This document shows, one piece after another, positions 18,766 to 26,941 of a DNA stretch of 64,000 bases. The notes beneath the pieces are model-generated. The model was not told where the DNA came from, did not search any database, and saw only the letters and a program-made list of their open reading frames with translations. The position numbers were made by a program, and so were the translations under genes. The DNA is from Oscillospiraceae bacterium (GTDB taxonomy: Bacteria; Bacillota; Clostridia; Oscillospirales; Oscillospiraceae), in the NCBI GenBank assembly GCA_017519975.1, contig JAFWRM010000036.1, forward strand, positions 1 through 64,000, in the 5' to 3' direction. The stretch's first letter is position 1; the number at the start of each line of letters is the position of its first letter.

Positions 18766-19596
18766 TCAGCCGATTTCAAGGTACCAGTCTTTGATATCTT
18801 TCTTGTATCTTTTATCTTCTGGAGGCAATTGCATGTAATCCTTGTACTGCTTCCTGAGTATTTCATCATAGCAGTCGACAGAAGCAAGCATTCTTCCTTC
18901 AAACGGAAGAGAAATGATTTTATAAGAATCGGGAATACAATAGTGTTTAAGTCCACCGTCATAGACCGAACCATAATTATGAGACAGCCCTTTTTTGTCA
19001 ACGTAAAGATCATATATCAATCGATTCAAGAACTTTTCGGAGAAAATGATCCTGAGCAGATGACTAAAGAGAAGCCCTATGTAGAATAAAGCTTTCATTT
19101 TATGAGAGCTTTTTTTGATGTTGGTTATCAGAAGCCGCTTCTCGTCCCATGGCAGGGACGCTGTGCGGAGAAACAATCTTAGCTTTTCATAAATGCGTTT
19201 CCGAGTAGAAGATAAATCTTTGGTTCGATCCAGTAGAAAAATGTCTACGATGATCTGTTTTGCGATATTCAGATCTTTAGCCGCTGCCAAGCAGTAAACA
19301 GTACCCTTCTTTCCAATCTTGACTTGAGAGAGATATTTCTCAACCCCTATAATACGGATTTCTTTATCCGAATTTAGTTCCTGCCTGGCGATACAAATAA
19401 ATCGTTCATAGTTTTCACGGGTCATCCCTATGTCCACATCGTCATCCCAAGGAATGAAGCCCTTATGACGAACGGCTCCCAATAATGTACCATACAGCAG
19501 AAAGTATTCGATATTGTTCCGTTCACAGATATCGACAATTTCAAATAATATTTCTTTACATACAGCCTGTATCCTTGGGATATCCTGAATATCCAT
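18766..19596 (-). CDS. LicD family phosphotransferase, copy 1
   Basis: About 276 residues with the LicD/fukutin-like nucleotidyltransferase signature YFLLYGTLLGAVRHKGFIPWDDDVDIGM, whose Asp cluster binds metal. LicD proteins attach phosphocholine or related phosphoalcohols to cell-surface glycans. The start MDIQDIPRI is chosen because GAAGG lies at the right distance; a longer frame would overlap the upstream gene by 28 bp. No licA or licC gene for choline uptake or activation is seen nearby, so the transferred group is uncertain. Confidence 0.87.
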   Translation of the reverse strand: MDIQDIPRIQAVCKEILFEIVDICERNNIEYFLLYGTLLGAVRHKGFIPWDDDVDIGMTRENYERFICIARQELNSDKEIRIIGVEKYLSQVKIGKKGTVYCLAAAKDLNIAKQIIVDIFLLDRTKDLSSTRKRIYEKLRLFLRTASLPWDEKRLLITNIKKSSHKMKALFYIGLLFSHLLRIIFSEKFLNRLIYDLYVDKKGLSHNYGSVYDGGLKHYCIPDSYKIISLPFEGRMLASVDCYDEILRKQYKDYMQLPPEDKRYKKDIKDWYLEIG

Positions 19597-19597
19597 A

Positions 19598-20362
19598 TTA
19601 TCTACCTTCTTTAAACAATGTGACAATTCTTCTTATCCAGCGCTTACCTTTTACTTTAAATCGTTCCGCGGGGGGCAGCCAGGACAAAGAATACCTATGT
19701 ATTGCACGGGTGTGTTCTGTTAGTTTTATTATCCCTGTGAGGCTATCATAGGGATTGAAGTATTCTTTTGGATATATAGTGAACTTTGAAACATGTTGAA
19801 TGCAGTTTAAGTCTTTCAAACCATGAGAGACTAAGAGGGTCGTTGTATTCCTAACAACGGCAATTAGGTTGTAAGAGCCATCTTCTTTAACAAAGTTCAG
19901 ATTCTGATACAGGTCAAGAAATTCTTTATAAAAAGGATTGTGAGGTTCCGAACCCATAACCAATCCAGGACTGACTCTGATGGCAAAAGAGTCATAAGCT
20001 TGGTCTGCAAGAGAAGGAGCACTTTTACCGTCACTCAATCTGCCATCGATTTCGCAGGCAAAGAAGGGGCCTTCGGATATGATATCGTCCAATCCTTTGA
20101 TTATTTCAACGTCTGTATCAAAATAGAGTCCACCGTATTGATACAGAACGTCATAACGTACGTAATCACTGACGTAAGCATATTTTTTCTCCGCATATGC
20201 CTGCCTGAGATAGGGAAGCTTAGAAACATCGTAATTATCTTCGTTCCATTCTCTTATCTCATAATCCGGTAAGAATCGGCGCCAACTGGCTATGCATTTT
20301 TCAGCAGTCTTTGGGAGAGGCTTTCTTCCGAACCAGCAGTAGTGAATTATCTTAGGAATCAT
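19598..20362 (-). CDS. GT32-like glycosyltransferase (capsular polysaccharide synthesis type)
   Basis: About 254 residues. It begins IPKIIHYCWFGRKPLP and carries YAYVSDYVRYDVLYQYGGLYFDTDVE, which includes the DXD metal site of GT32/Och1-like enzymes. It transfers a hexose or GlcNAc-type sugar to the repeat unit. The start at 20362 follows TGAGGAAA at normal spacing; the frame runs 12 codons further upstream without support. It lies 10 bp downstream of the polymerase gene. Confidence 0.9.
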   Translation of the reverse strand: MIPKIIHYCWFGRKPLPKTAEKCIASWRRFLPDYEIREWNEDNYDVSKLPYLRQAYAEKKYAYVSDYVRYDVLYQYGGLYFDTDVEIIKGLDDIISEGPFFACEIDGRLSDGKSAPSLADQAYDSFAIRVSPGLVMGSEPHNPFYKEFLDLYQNLNFVKEDGSYNLIAVVRNTTTLLVSHGLKDLNCIQHVSKFTIYPKEYFNPYDSLTGIIKLTEHTRAIHRYSLSWLPPAERFKVKGKRWIRRIVTLFKEGR

Positions 20363-20372
20363 GATGGTTTCC

Positions 20373-21476
20373 TCATAGCAGAGACTTAATGTAATCAATC
20401 AGAGAGATAGCAGAATAATTATTGTTAAAGCTGCCGTGTAGCGAGTTCTCGTAAACAAAAAACACAATGAAACATACAATGGCTAGGCATGTGAGTATCC
20501 TTTTGGTGCGATGTTCAAACTGATTTAGCAACCAAGGCAAAGAGAGGCACTGGAAGATAAGAAAATAGTTGGCCAGTCGTGCGAAGTAATTTGCTGTACC
20601 AAATAAACCGACAAACATGATGGTAGCATTCATCATTGTGAGATTGAGGATAAGGTTTTGAATACGGTTATTCTCGTCGCGTATAATCCGTCGTGTAAAA
20701 AAGGAGATGACGACAGGAACAGAAACGACTGCCAGGCGGAATGGATTTACGCCCTCACCGGAAAACTCCTCAATATTAAAAGATTCGCCCAGCATGGCGG
20801 TAATGTTGATAACTGTGCCTAACAGAGGCTGCAATAAAATACCTGCAATAAAAAAAGCTCCTAATATAATCCAGGTTTTAACTGTCCAAGGGTGAAAATC
20901 CAAAATCGGAATCAGAAAGAACATCAATACGTACGGATGAAAAAGCATTCCAATCAGGAGATATACAGCGAATGGAATATATCGTTTTCTAATATATCGA
21001 TCGGTAGCTAGCAGGCCGAAAGCGATAGCAGCACATTGCTTGATTGCAGCTAAAGAAAAGACATAACATCCAGCAGTAAATAAGAGAAAAATAGAAAGCC
21101 AAAGATTCGTACTGTATTTACGTATAAACCAAAGATATATACCAATAATAAACAAAGCGTAAAACATCAGGTAGGATTGACCTGAGAAATTCGCTAGTTT
21201 TAGTAGTTTGATAACAATACTGTACCCAGGATTATTTCCGAGCTTCCAACTGATAGAAGAATCATATGAAGTGGTTTGATAAGTGTTGAGGTATGTTTCA
21301 GTGTCGTTGAAACCCGTTCTAAGTCCTGCGAATAGAATCATGCAGACAGCCATCACAGCATAAATGATCCAGTCCTTTTTATACTGGCCGTCTTCTGTCA
21401 GCTTTCGGGTGTTCACGTGCTGAGAGAGCCATGCCAATATGATGCTTGTAATTGTGATGGGCAGAAGCTCGCTCAT
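20373..21476 (-). CDS. EpsG/Wzy-like polysaccharide polymerase
   Basis: 367 residues with about ten membrane segments. EpsG-family marks are visible: FAGLRTGFNDTETYLNTY after the second helix, a central AIKQCAAIAFGLLA helix, and a FHPYVLMFF segment. It would link flipped repeat units outside the membrane, working with the Wzx-like flippase encoded at 11897-13426. It is preceded by a good ribosome binding site (GAGGAGATC) and has low GC. Confidence 0.85.
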   Translation of the reverse strand: MSELLPITITSIILAWLSQHVNTRKLTEDGQYKKDWIIYAVMAVCMILFAGLRTGFNDTETYLNTYQTTSYDSSISWKLGNNPGYSIVIKLLKLANFSGQSYLMFYALFIIGIYLWFIRKYSTNLWLSIFLLFTAGCYVFSLAAIKQCAAIAFGLLATDRYIRKRYIPFAVYLLIGMLFHPYVLMFFLIPILDFHPWTVKTWIILGAFFIAGILLQPLLGTVINITAMLGESFNIEEFSGEGVNPFRLAVVSVPVVISFFTRRIIRDENNRIQNLILNLTMMNATIMFVGLFGTANYFARLANYFLIFQCLSLPWLLNQFEHRTKRILTCLAIVCFIVFFVYENSLHGSFNNNYSAISLIDYIKSLL

Positions 21477-21490
21477 AGTGATCTCCTCGC

Positions 21491-22390
21491 TTAACGGGCT
21501 TTTTTCTTAACGATGCAGCTCAGCAGAAAGCCGGCGGGCGTGCAGACGGCGCAGAGCGCCGGACTTGGGGCTTTTCGAATAAAGCTCTTTTCCCGTGCCA
21601 GAATGCTGCTGGAGCAGTAATGGACGTAATCGATCAGTGTGCGTTTGGCGCTTTCCGGGGTCTGCAGCCGTACCAGCCGCCAGAAGGCAAATCCCTTCGG
21701 GTTGCGCAAGTATTGGCGCCACATGTTTTTCGTGCTGCCGTCCTCCTGATACTCCACATTGCAGAGAGTTCTATCCAGAACAGCCATTTTGTATTTCTGA
21801 TCGATGAGACGGTATTTATAGGAAAGTGCTACGTATTTTTCGCCTTCAAATACTGGATAGGGAGGAACGGACTTTATTATATCCGTCCGGTACACCAGCT
21901 TCTTATCGCCGCTGCCGCCGGCGGCGTAATAACCGCTGACGGTGGATTCCGTCAACCCTTCCGGGAATCCGCTTCCGATCACTCGGCCGGCAAAGTCCGC
22001 GTCCAGACCCATGATGCCGGCGTATCCATTGTTTCGTACCTGCTCCCATTTTTCAAGGATCAGGGCGACGGCGTTCTCCGCCATGGCGTCGTCCGAATCG
22101 ATGCACACGTTCAGCTCCGTATCCACGTTTTCATAGGCCGTATTATGGGCGGTGTGCATGCCGCCGTTTTCCTTGTACACATAGCGGATCTCAAATCCGT
22201 TTTCCTCGGCCTGCCAGGCTTTCACCAGCTCCGCGGTATGATCCGTGGACCCGTCGTCCACGATGAGCCATAGGAAATCCTTGCATGGCTGAGCACGGAG
22301 CGACTCATATACCCGGGCCAGCGTGTGTGCCCGGTTGTAGGTAGGAGTGAAAACCGTCAGCAGGACGGGGGAATCATCGGCACTTTTCAA
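21491..22390 (-). CDS. family 2 glycosyltransferase
   Basis: A 299-residue GT-A enzyme. Motifs: TVFTPTYNRAHTL, LIVDDGSTDHT, and the DXD-like site CIDSDDAM, followed by acceptor-side residues KNMWRQYLRNPKGFAFWR. The start is TTG, preceded by GGAGGAG at 7-nt spacing, which decides it. It overlaps the upstream glycosyltransferase gene by 17 bp. GC is higher than in its downstream neighbours. Confidence 0.92.
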   Translation of the reverse strand: MKSADDSPVLLTVFTPTYNRAHTLARVYESLRAQPCKDFLWLIVDDGSTDHTAELVKAWQAEENGFEIRYVYKENGGMHTAHNTAYENVDTELNVCIDSDDAMAENAVALILEKWEQVRNNGYAGIMGLDADFAGRVIGSGFPEGLTESTVSGYYAAGGSGDKKLVYRTDIIKSVPPYPVFEGEKYVALSYKYRLIDQKYKMAVLDRTLCNVEYQEDGSTKNMWRQYLRNPKGFAFWRLVRLQTPESAKRTLIDYVHYCSSSILAREKSFIRKAPSPALCAVCTPAGFLLSCIVKKKAR

Positions 22391-23486
22391 GATAAAACTC
22401 CTCCAGTTTTCTGGCGGTGTCGTTTACGTCAAATCCGTGGGCGATGATCTCCTGAGAATGATCCGTCCGCTGGATGGCGGCGCATGCAAGCAGCTGATCT
22501 GCCCAGGAAATCGGTCCGTCATTCAGGCTCTTCTGCACGACCAGCCCTTCCGTAACGATGCAGTCCGGGGGAATGGTATCCGAGATCACGCAGGGCAGGC
22601 CGGCGCACTGTGCTTCCACCAGAGTGACGGGCAGGCCCTCATAAATGGAAGGAAAAAGAAAAACGTCCATGGCCTGCAGCAGGAGGGCAACGTCGGCGCG
22701 GACGCCGGTAAATATCACGCGATCGGAAAGATCCAGGGTTCTGACCAGCGCCTCCACCTCGGGCTTCTCGGCTCCGTTGCCCACGAGCAGGAGCCTGGCG
22801 TCCGGATGCTTTTCCGTCAGCGCCTGAAAGCTCCGCACTGCAAAGGGCTGGTTTTTTACGGCGTCGAAACGGCCCACGTGCCCGACCACCAGAGAATCAG
22901 CAACGCCCAGTTCTTCGCGGATCTGCCGGCGGGTATCTTCGTCGTAACGGAAAGCGACCGTATCGATAGCGTTGTTCAGAATGCGGAATCTTGAGGAATC
23001 CACGACGGCTTGCCCATAGCGGTCGACTCCTGCTGCTATAGAACAGGCAAAGAACCAGTCGGCGATGTGCCGCGTGGGGTAGGAAAAGGCACGGTACAGA
23101 AATGATCTCGCGCTGTGATCCGTGCCGGAACTGTGACTGTGGGCGACAGTGAAAAGCCCGCTTTTTTTCGCGGCTTTCAGATACACGGCGGCTGAACTGC
23201 CGATATGGCCGTGGACGACGGGATAGTCTGAGGCGTGCTCCGTGAAAAAGGCGTTCCACCAACGGCGGTAGCTGAAAACGTTTGAGCCGGCAAATCTTGG
23301 GCAATGCCAGATCCTGCCGCCCAGGAAAAGAATTTCGTCATCATAAGCGCAGGGTTTATCTGTGTGGACGACGAAGTCAAACTGGATCTTTTCCCGGTCG
23401 ATCTTCCGGTACAGATTCATGATCATCGTTTCGGCGCCGCCGCGGTTCATGCTGCCGATCACTTGTAAAACACGAATGGGGGACAT
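22374..23486 (-). CDS. family 4 glycosyltransferase
   Basis: A 370-residue GT-B enzyme starting IRVLQVIGSMNRGGAETMIMNLYR. The donor half shows VGHVGRFDAVKNQPF, VIFTGVRADVALLLQAMDVFLFPSIYEGLPVTLVEAQCAG (E-x7-E). It closely follows the EpsF/CapM pattern of exopolysaccharide synthesis. It lies 4 bp downstream of a licD gene and is translationally coupled to the next gene. Confidence 0.93.
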   Translation of the reverse strand: MSPIRVLQVIGSMNRGGAETMIMNLYRKIDREKIQFDFVVHTDKPCAYDDEILFLGGRIWHCPRFAGSNVFSYRRWWNAFFTEHASDYPVVHGHIGSSAAVYLKAAKKSGLFTVAHSHSSGTDHSARSFLYRAFSYPTRHIADWFFACSIAAGVDRYGQAVVDSSRFRILNNAIDTVAFRYDEDTRRQIREELGVADSLVVGHVGRFDAVKNQPFAVRSFQALTEKHPDARLLLVGNGAEKPEVEALVRTLDLSDRVIFTGVRADVALLLQAMDVFLFPSIYEGLPVTLVEAQCAGLPCVISDTIPPDCIVTEGLVVQKSLNDGPISWADQLLACAAIQRTDHSQEIIAHGFDVNDTARKLEEFYLEKCR

Positions 23487-23490
23487 AGTC

Positions 23491-24318
23491 TCAGTCCTTT
23501 TTCAGGTCTTCATAATTGTGCTCAAAGTTCAAAACGGTGGGATGATGGCGCCATGTGCGCTCGCTTTCAGGGGGGAGCTGTTGGTAATCTCCGTAGATTC
23601 TACGCAGCATTTCGTCCCATTGGGCAAAGCAGGAACAGGTCATATCCTCAAACGGCAGTTCCACATAGTTCTCCAGCATGTCTACGGGGTAGGGCCGATT
23701 CAGAGAACGGAATACCTCTATGCCGATGGGCGAGAGCGTTCGGTCGTCGTCACGGGCAGTGATCTTTTTCAGCAGGCCCTGTCGGGCTCTTGCCCGGCCT
23801 TTCTTTGGCTTGAGGGCCAACAGCAGACGGGACCCGGCCTTCAAGAAAAGACCGTTTTCTTCCGGAACGAATTCACGGGTATACAGCTGGTAGCGCATGC
23901 AGCGCCAACGGAACAGATACCGGGCAAGGCGTCCGTCGGGAATACGGTCAATGGGGAAAATATCTATGAAGATCCCGTTGTGATACAGCCCGGCTTCCCA
24001 GTCTGCCTGGACGAAAGCCGTGTTGTCTTTTCGAATCTTGGTGAAGGATTGGGTGAAGGTGGGCGTATTCTCTTTGTTCTGAAGGATCAGGCCGGGGTGT
24101 TTCGTCTGCGCCCAGAGGGACAGAAATCTGTCGTAATCCTTCCGGGCCATGCAGATATCCAAATCATCGTCCCAGGGGATGAAGCCCTGATGGCGAACAG
24201 CGCCCAGTAGCGTGCCTCCGAACAGACTGTAACGGACGCCATTCTCCCGGCAGAAAGCGTCTACCGCTTTCAGCATGTCCAGCTGTATCTGTTGGAGTTT
24301 TCTGAGTGTTGTATCCAT
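23491..24318 (-). CDS. LicD family phosphotransferase, copy 2
   Basis: 275 residues with the LicD signature (YSLFGGTLLGAVRHQGFIPWDDDLDICMARKDYDRF, residues about 30-65) and the downstream FIDIFPIDRIPD motif. It is distinct from the copy encoded at 18766-19596: the two share the active-site block but differ elsewhere and in GC content, so this is probably not a recent duplication. It is predicted to transfer a phosphoalcohol group to a polysaccharide sugar. Confidence 0.9.
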   Translation of the reverse strand: MDTTLRKLQQIQLDMLKAVDAFCRENGVRYSLFGGTLLGAVRHQGFIPWDDDLDICMARKDYDRFLSLWAQTKHPGLILQNKENTPTFTQSFTKIRKDNTAFVQADWEAGLYHNGIFIDIFPIDRIPDGRLARYLFRWRCMRYQLYTREFVPEENGLFLKAGSRLLLALKPKKGRARARQGLLKKITARDDDRTLSPIGIEVFRSLNRPYPVDMLENYVELPFEDMTCSCFAQWDEMLRRIYGDYQQLPPESERTWRHHPTVLNFEHNYEDLKKD

Positions 24319-24356
24319 GAGTTTTAAGTCCTGCTCCGTCCCCTCAATATAAGTAT

Positions 24357-25448
24357 TTATTTTGAAAACAGTTCCTTCATTGTCGCTTCAACGACCTTTC
24401 TGCGGTCGAAACGCTGTTCCATCAGGCGGCGGCTCACGGCACCCATGTTTTGCTTCTGCTCGTAGGGCAGCAGATGGAATTTCTCCATGGCGTCGTACAG
24501 ACTGGCGGCATCCTGCGGGCGGCAGAGATAACCGCTTTTCCCATCCAGCACGGCCTCACGGCAGCCGGGCACGTCCGTGGTGATCAGGGGGCGGCCTGTC
24601 GCGGCCGCTTCCTGCAGCACGTTGCTCATGCCCTCATGATAGCTGGGCAGCACCAGACAGCTGCAGGCGTCATAGAAATTCCATGGATCCTCTCGGTAGC
24701 CATGGAAGGTGATGAAGCCGCGGCGCACCATGTCGCCGATAACGGCGGAGTAATCGTCGTCGAACCAGCCGACCATGTCGAAGACCACCGCGTCGCCATA
24801 GGCGGCTTTCAGTTTTTCCGCACAGGAGAAGAATTCCTCCACGCCCTTTTCCCGCATCACCCTGCTGAGAAAAAGAAAACGGGTCACGCCATCGTCCGCA
24901 GGGTAGGGGGCGGGATCGTATTCCTCCAGGTTTACGCCGGCCCCGGGCATGAGCCGGATCTGGTTGGCTTTTACCGCGTGTACACGAAGCAGGGCCTCGG
25001 GATTATCCGCATTTTCAAAAAATACCGTTCCCGCCTTCTTCAGGGCGGTCCGGTAAAGTTGGGTAACTAAGGCGCGCAGCGCCCCTTTTTTTTGAAAAGC
25101 CGTACCCAGACCGGTGATGTTGCACACATACGGAACCCTCGCCATGCGGCAGGCAATGCCGCCGTAAACGTTCGGCTTGACGGTATAGGTGATCACCAGA
25201 TCCGGACGAATGTCCTTCAGCATTTTACGGTAACGGGAAAACAGCTTCCGGTCGTTCAAAGGGTTGACGCCGCGGCTGTCCAAAGGGGTTTCGATGAATT
25301 CACAGCCCATGTCCCGCAGCGGCCGGACCAGAGGCTGGTCCGGCAGAGAGAGCACTACCCGGTGCCCCTGTTCCAGCATGGCTGCGATCAGTTCCTTTCG
25401 GAAACGGTACAGACCTACATCGCGATTGGTGAGGATAAGAACGGTCAT
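24357..25448 (-). CDS. PglA-like family 4 glycosyltransferase
   Basis: A 363-residue GT-B enzyme. Its N-terminus (MTVLILTNRDVGLYRFRKELI) and the ITYTVKPNVYGGIACRMARVPYVCNITGLGTAF segment are typical of PglA-type enzymes, which add the second sugar (often GalNAc) to an undecaprenyl-linked starter sugar. The C-terminal donor domain holds LFLSRVMREKGVEEFF and SYHEGMSNVLQEAAATGRP. It overlaps the acetyltransferase gene by 4 bp, as pglA-pglD-like pairs often do. The starter enzyme itself (PglC-like) is not in the window. Confidence 0.9.
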   Translation of the reverse strand: MTVLILTNRDVGLYRFRKELIAAMLEQGHRVVLSLPDQPLVRPLRDMGCEFIETPLDSRGVNPLNDRKLFSRYRKMLKDIRPDLVITYTVKPNVYGGIACRMARVPYVCNITGLGTAFQKKGALRALVTQLYRTALKKAGTVFFENADNPEALLRVHAVKANQIRLMPGAGVNLEEYDPAPYPADDGVTRFLFLSRVMREKGVEEFFSCAEKLKAAYGDAVVFDMVGWFDDDYSAVIGDMVRRGFITFHGYREDPWNFYDACSCLVLPSYHEGMSNVLQEAAATGRPLITTDVPGCREAVLDGKSGYLCRPQDAASLYDAMEKFHLLPYEQKQNMGAVSRRLMEQRFDRRKVVEATMKELFSK

Positions 25449-26056
25449 CTCAGTTTCCTCGCGGGCACGCCACAGTAAACGCCGGGATCAGTGATGTTCT
25501 TTACGACAACAGCGCCTGCGCCAAGCATGCAGTCGGGACAAATGGAGATGCAGTTGTTCACGGATGCCCCGATGCCCACCCAGGTGGATTTACCGATGAA
25601 CACTTCACCGCCGGTCTTGGCGGCGACGGATACATGTACATAGTCCTCCAGCACGGTGTTGTGTTCCACTATGGCACCGGTATTCAGAATGCAGTGCCTG
25701 CCGATGGTTACCCCCGGGCTGACGATGGTGCCGGCCATGATCATGCTGCCCTCTCCGATCGTCGTTTCCAGATTCGAAACAATGGCCGAGGAATGGATGG
25801 CGGTGTACCACTTGGCCCATGGCATGCTTTCTGCAATGCGCTCACGTACGGCGGGCTCTCCAATGGCTACCACAAAGTAAGCGTCGGGCCAGCGGGAGGC
25901 GTCGGCAATGGAACCCAGAACGGGAAAACCTGCCAGACTGGTCTTTTCCGAATCGTCGTCCAGGAAGCCCAGCAGTTCGTCTCCAGCATTGATAACGATA
26001 TCCGCGATTACCTTACCATGACCTCCGGCACCGATGATGATAACTTTCTTATGCAT
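25445..26056 (-). CDS. NeuD/PglD-like sugar O/N-acetyltransferase
   Basis: About 203 residues. The N-terminal Rossmann-like part (KVIIIGAGGHGKVIADIV) binds the nucleotide sugar; the C-terminal left-handed beta-helix (about 95-203) binds acetyl-CoA, with the GAIVEHNTVLEDYVHVSVAAKTGG block that includes the catalytic His of PglD. It ends with GVPARKLR. ATG 26056 is chosen for its GGAG site 8 nt upstream; a TTG lies two codons before it. It is the first gene of the long minus-strand operon. No aminotransferase or dehydratase gene for bacillosamine synthesis is present. Confidence 0.92.
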   Translation of the reverse strand: MHKKVIIIGAGGHGKVIADIVINAGDELLGFLDDDSEKTSLAGFPVLGSIADASRWPDAYFVVAIGEPAVRERIAESMPWAKWYTAIHSSAIVSNLETTIGEGSMIMAGTIVSPGVTIGRHCILNTGAIVEHNTVLEDYVHVSVAAKTGGEVFIGKSTWVGIGASVNNCISICPDCMLGAGAVVVKNITDPGVYCGVPARKLR

Positions 26057-26377
26057 GTACAAAACTCCGATTCTCTTTTGATCCTTCTACTTAAAAACCC
26101 AAGCATACGCACGTCCCGCATTACAGCGCGGACCACAGACAAAAAGGATACGGCTGGATATGGGGGATGCGAAATCATAATAAACTTTTCAGATGTGAAT
26201 GCCCACAATACGCACATCATACCATTGTAATTAAAACTAATATATACTATTACAATTATAAGGAAAAAACAAGTAAAACAGAGGAAATTATGGAATTTTT
26301 TTGTGATTAAAGGAACGCCGGCGGACTGCTGTGATCCGCCGGCGTTATCTATACTGGCGGTGAAGGGAGGCGTTTTC
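26057..26377. other. intergenic region: operon promoter side and right border of the polysaccharide locus
   Basis: AT-rich DNA at about 26160-26310 precedes the minus-strand operon. A TATAAT box on the minus strand (complement of 26255-26260) is a possible -10, without a convincing -35. At 26314-26346 a 12-bp perfect GC-rich inverted repeat with a 9-nt loop lies between the polysaccharide locus and the phage-like module. It lacks a T tract, so it is not a clear terminator. Confidence 0.4.
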
Positions 26378-26632
26378 ATGGAAAAACGGGGAAACGAAAG
26401 GGTGCGGCAGGTGCTGACGGCCGCCGACACGCTGATGGATCTGATCACCGGCACCGCCGACGGGCTGGAGGCCGGGGACATGACAGGCATCAAGACGCTG
26501 ACGGCGGCGCTGAAGGATCTGCGGGATATCCAGAGCAAGGCGGAGGCGGAGCTGAGAGCCTCCGCGGCGGACGAGGACTCCGGGACGGGCGTGGTGCTGA
26601 TACCGGAGGCGGGAGAGAGCCTGCGGCAATGA
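26378..26632 (+). CDS. small phage-associated protein upstream of terminase, function unknown
   Basis: 84 residues from the ATG preceded by GGGAGG. The protein is helical and acidic (MEKRGNERVRQVLTAADTLM, then KTLTAALKDLRDIQSKAEAEL). Position directly before the large terminase suggests a small-terminase-like or packaging role, but no helix-turn-helix is evident and length is short, so this is inference from context. The last codons (about 26602-26632) are duplicated exactly 210 bp downstream as part of a 71-bp direct repeat. Confidence 0.55.
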   Translation: MEKRGNERVRQVLTAADTLMDLITGTADGLEAGDMTGIKTLTAALKDLRDIQSKAEAELRASAADEDSGTGVVLIPEAGESLRQ

Positions 26633-26672
26633 AATGTCCGATGGACATGAAATTCGCCTGCGGCGAGTGAAA
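26602..26672 (+). repeat. 71-bp direct repeat, copy 1
   Basis: Identical to 26812-26882. It spans the last ten codons and stop of the small gene plus the first hairpin units of the adjoining TGAAA-spaced array. This is a segmental duplication with copies offset by 210 bp. Confidence 0.9.
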
Positions 26673-26720
26673 ATGCCCTGCGGTCAGTGAAACGCGCTTC
26701 GCAGCGCATGAAAGGAGAAA
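26630..26720 (+). repeat. array of short hairpin units spaced by TGAAA, array 1
   Basis: Four units of 18-21 bp, each a small inverted repeat (for example TTCGCC-TGC-GGCGAG), are separated by TGAAA and end in ATGAAAGGAGAAA, which supplies ribosome-binding-site-like sequence. A second array lies at 26840-26931, and fragments occur near 28380 and 28630. Confidence 0.75.
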
Positions 26721-26733
26721 GATGGATTATTTC

Positions 26734-26783
26734 GATCCCTCAGTCAGCCGTACGGCTGACAGCTCCCTTTCGCAAAGGGAGCC
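26734..26783 (+). repeat. palindromic repeat (GCTCCCTTTCGCAAAGGGAGC family), copy 1
   Basis: Starts GATCCCTCAG, then an 18-bp palindrome (26743-26760), then AGCTCCCTTTCGCAAAGGGAGCC. The same composite unit is seen at 34073-34121 and, in a variant, at 55128-55175; the second half alone is at 28569-28591 and 36049-36071. Confidence 0.85.
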
Positions 26784-26811
26784 GGGGATGGGAGAGAGGG
26801 CCACTTCATCC

Positions 26812-26882
26812 ACCGGAGGCGGGAGAGAGCCTGCGGCAATGAAATGTCCGATGGACATGAAATTCGCCTGCGGCGAGTGAAA
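26812..26882 (+). repeat. 71-bp direct repeat, copy 2
   Basis: Identical to 26602-26672. It carries a second, non-functional copy of the end of the upstream small gene. The continuation diverges but remains a TGAAA-spaced hairpin array up to the terminase ribosome binding site. Confidence 0.9.
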
Positions 26883-26941
26883 TTACCTTTTGGGTAGTGA
26901 AACGCGCCTGTCGGCGCATGAAAGGAGAAAAGGGGGATGGA

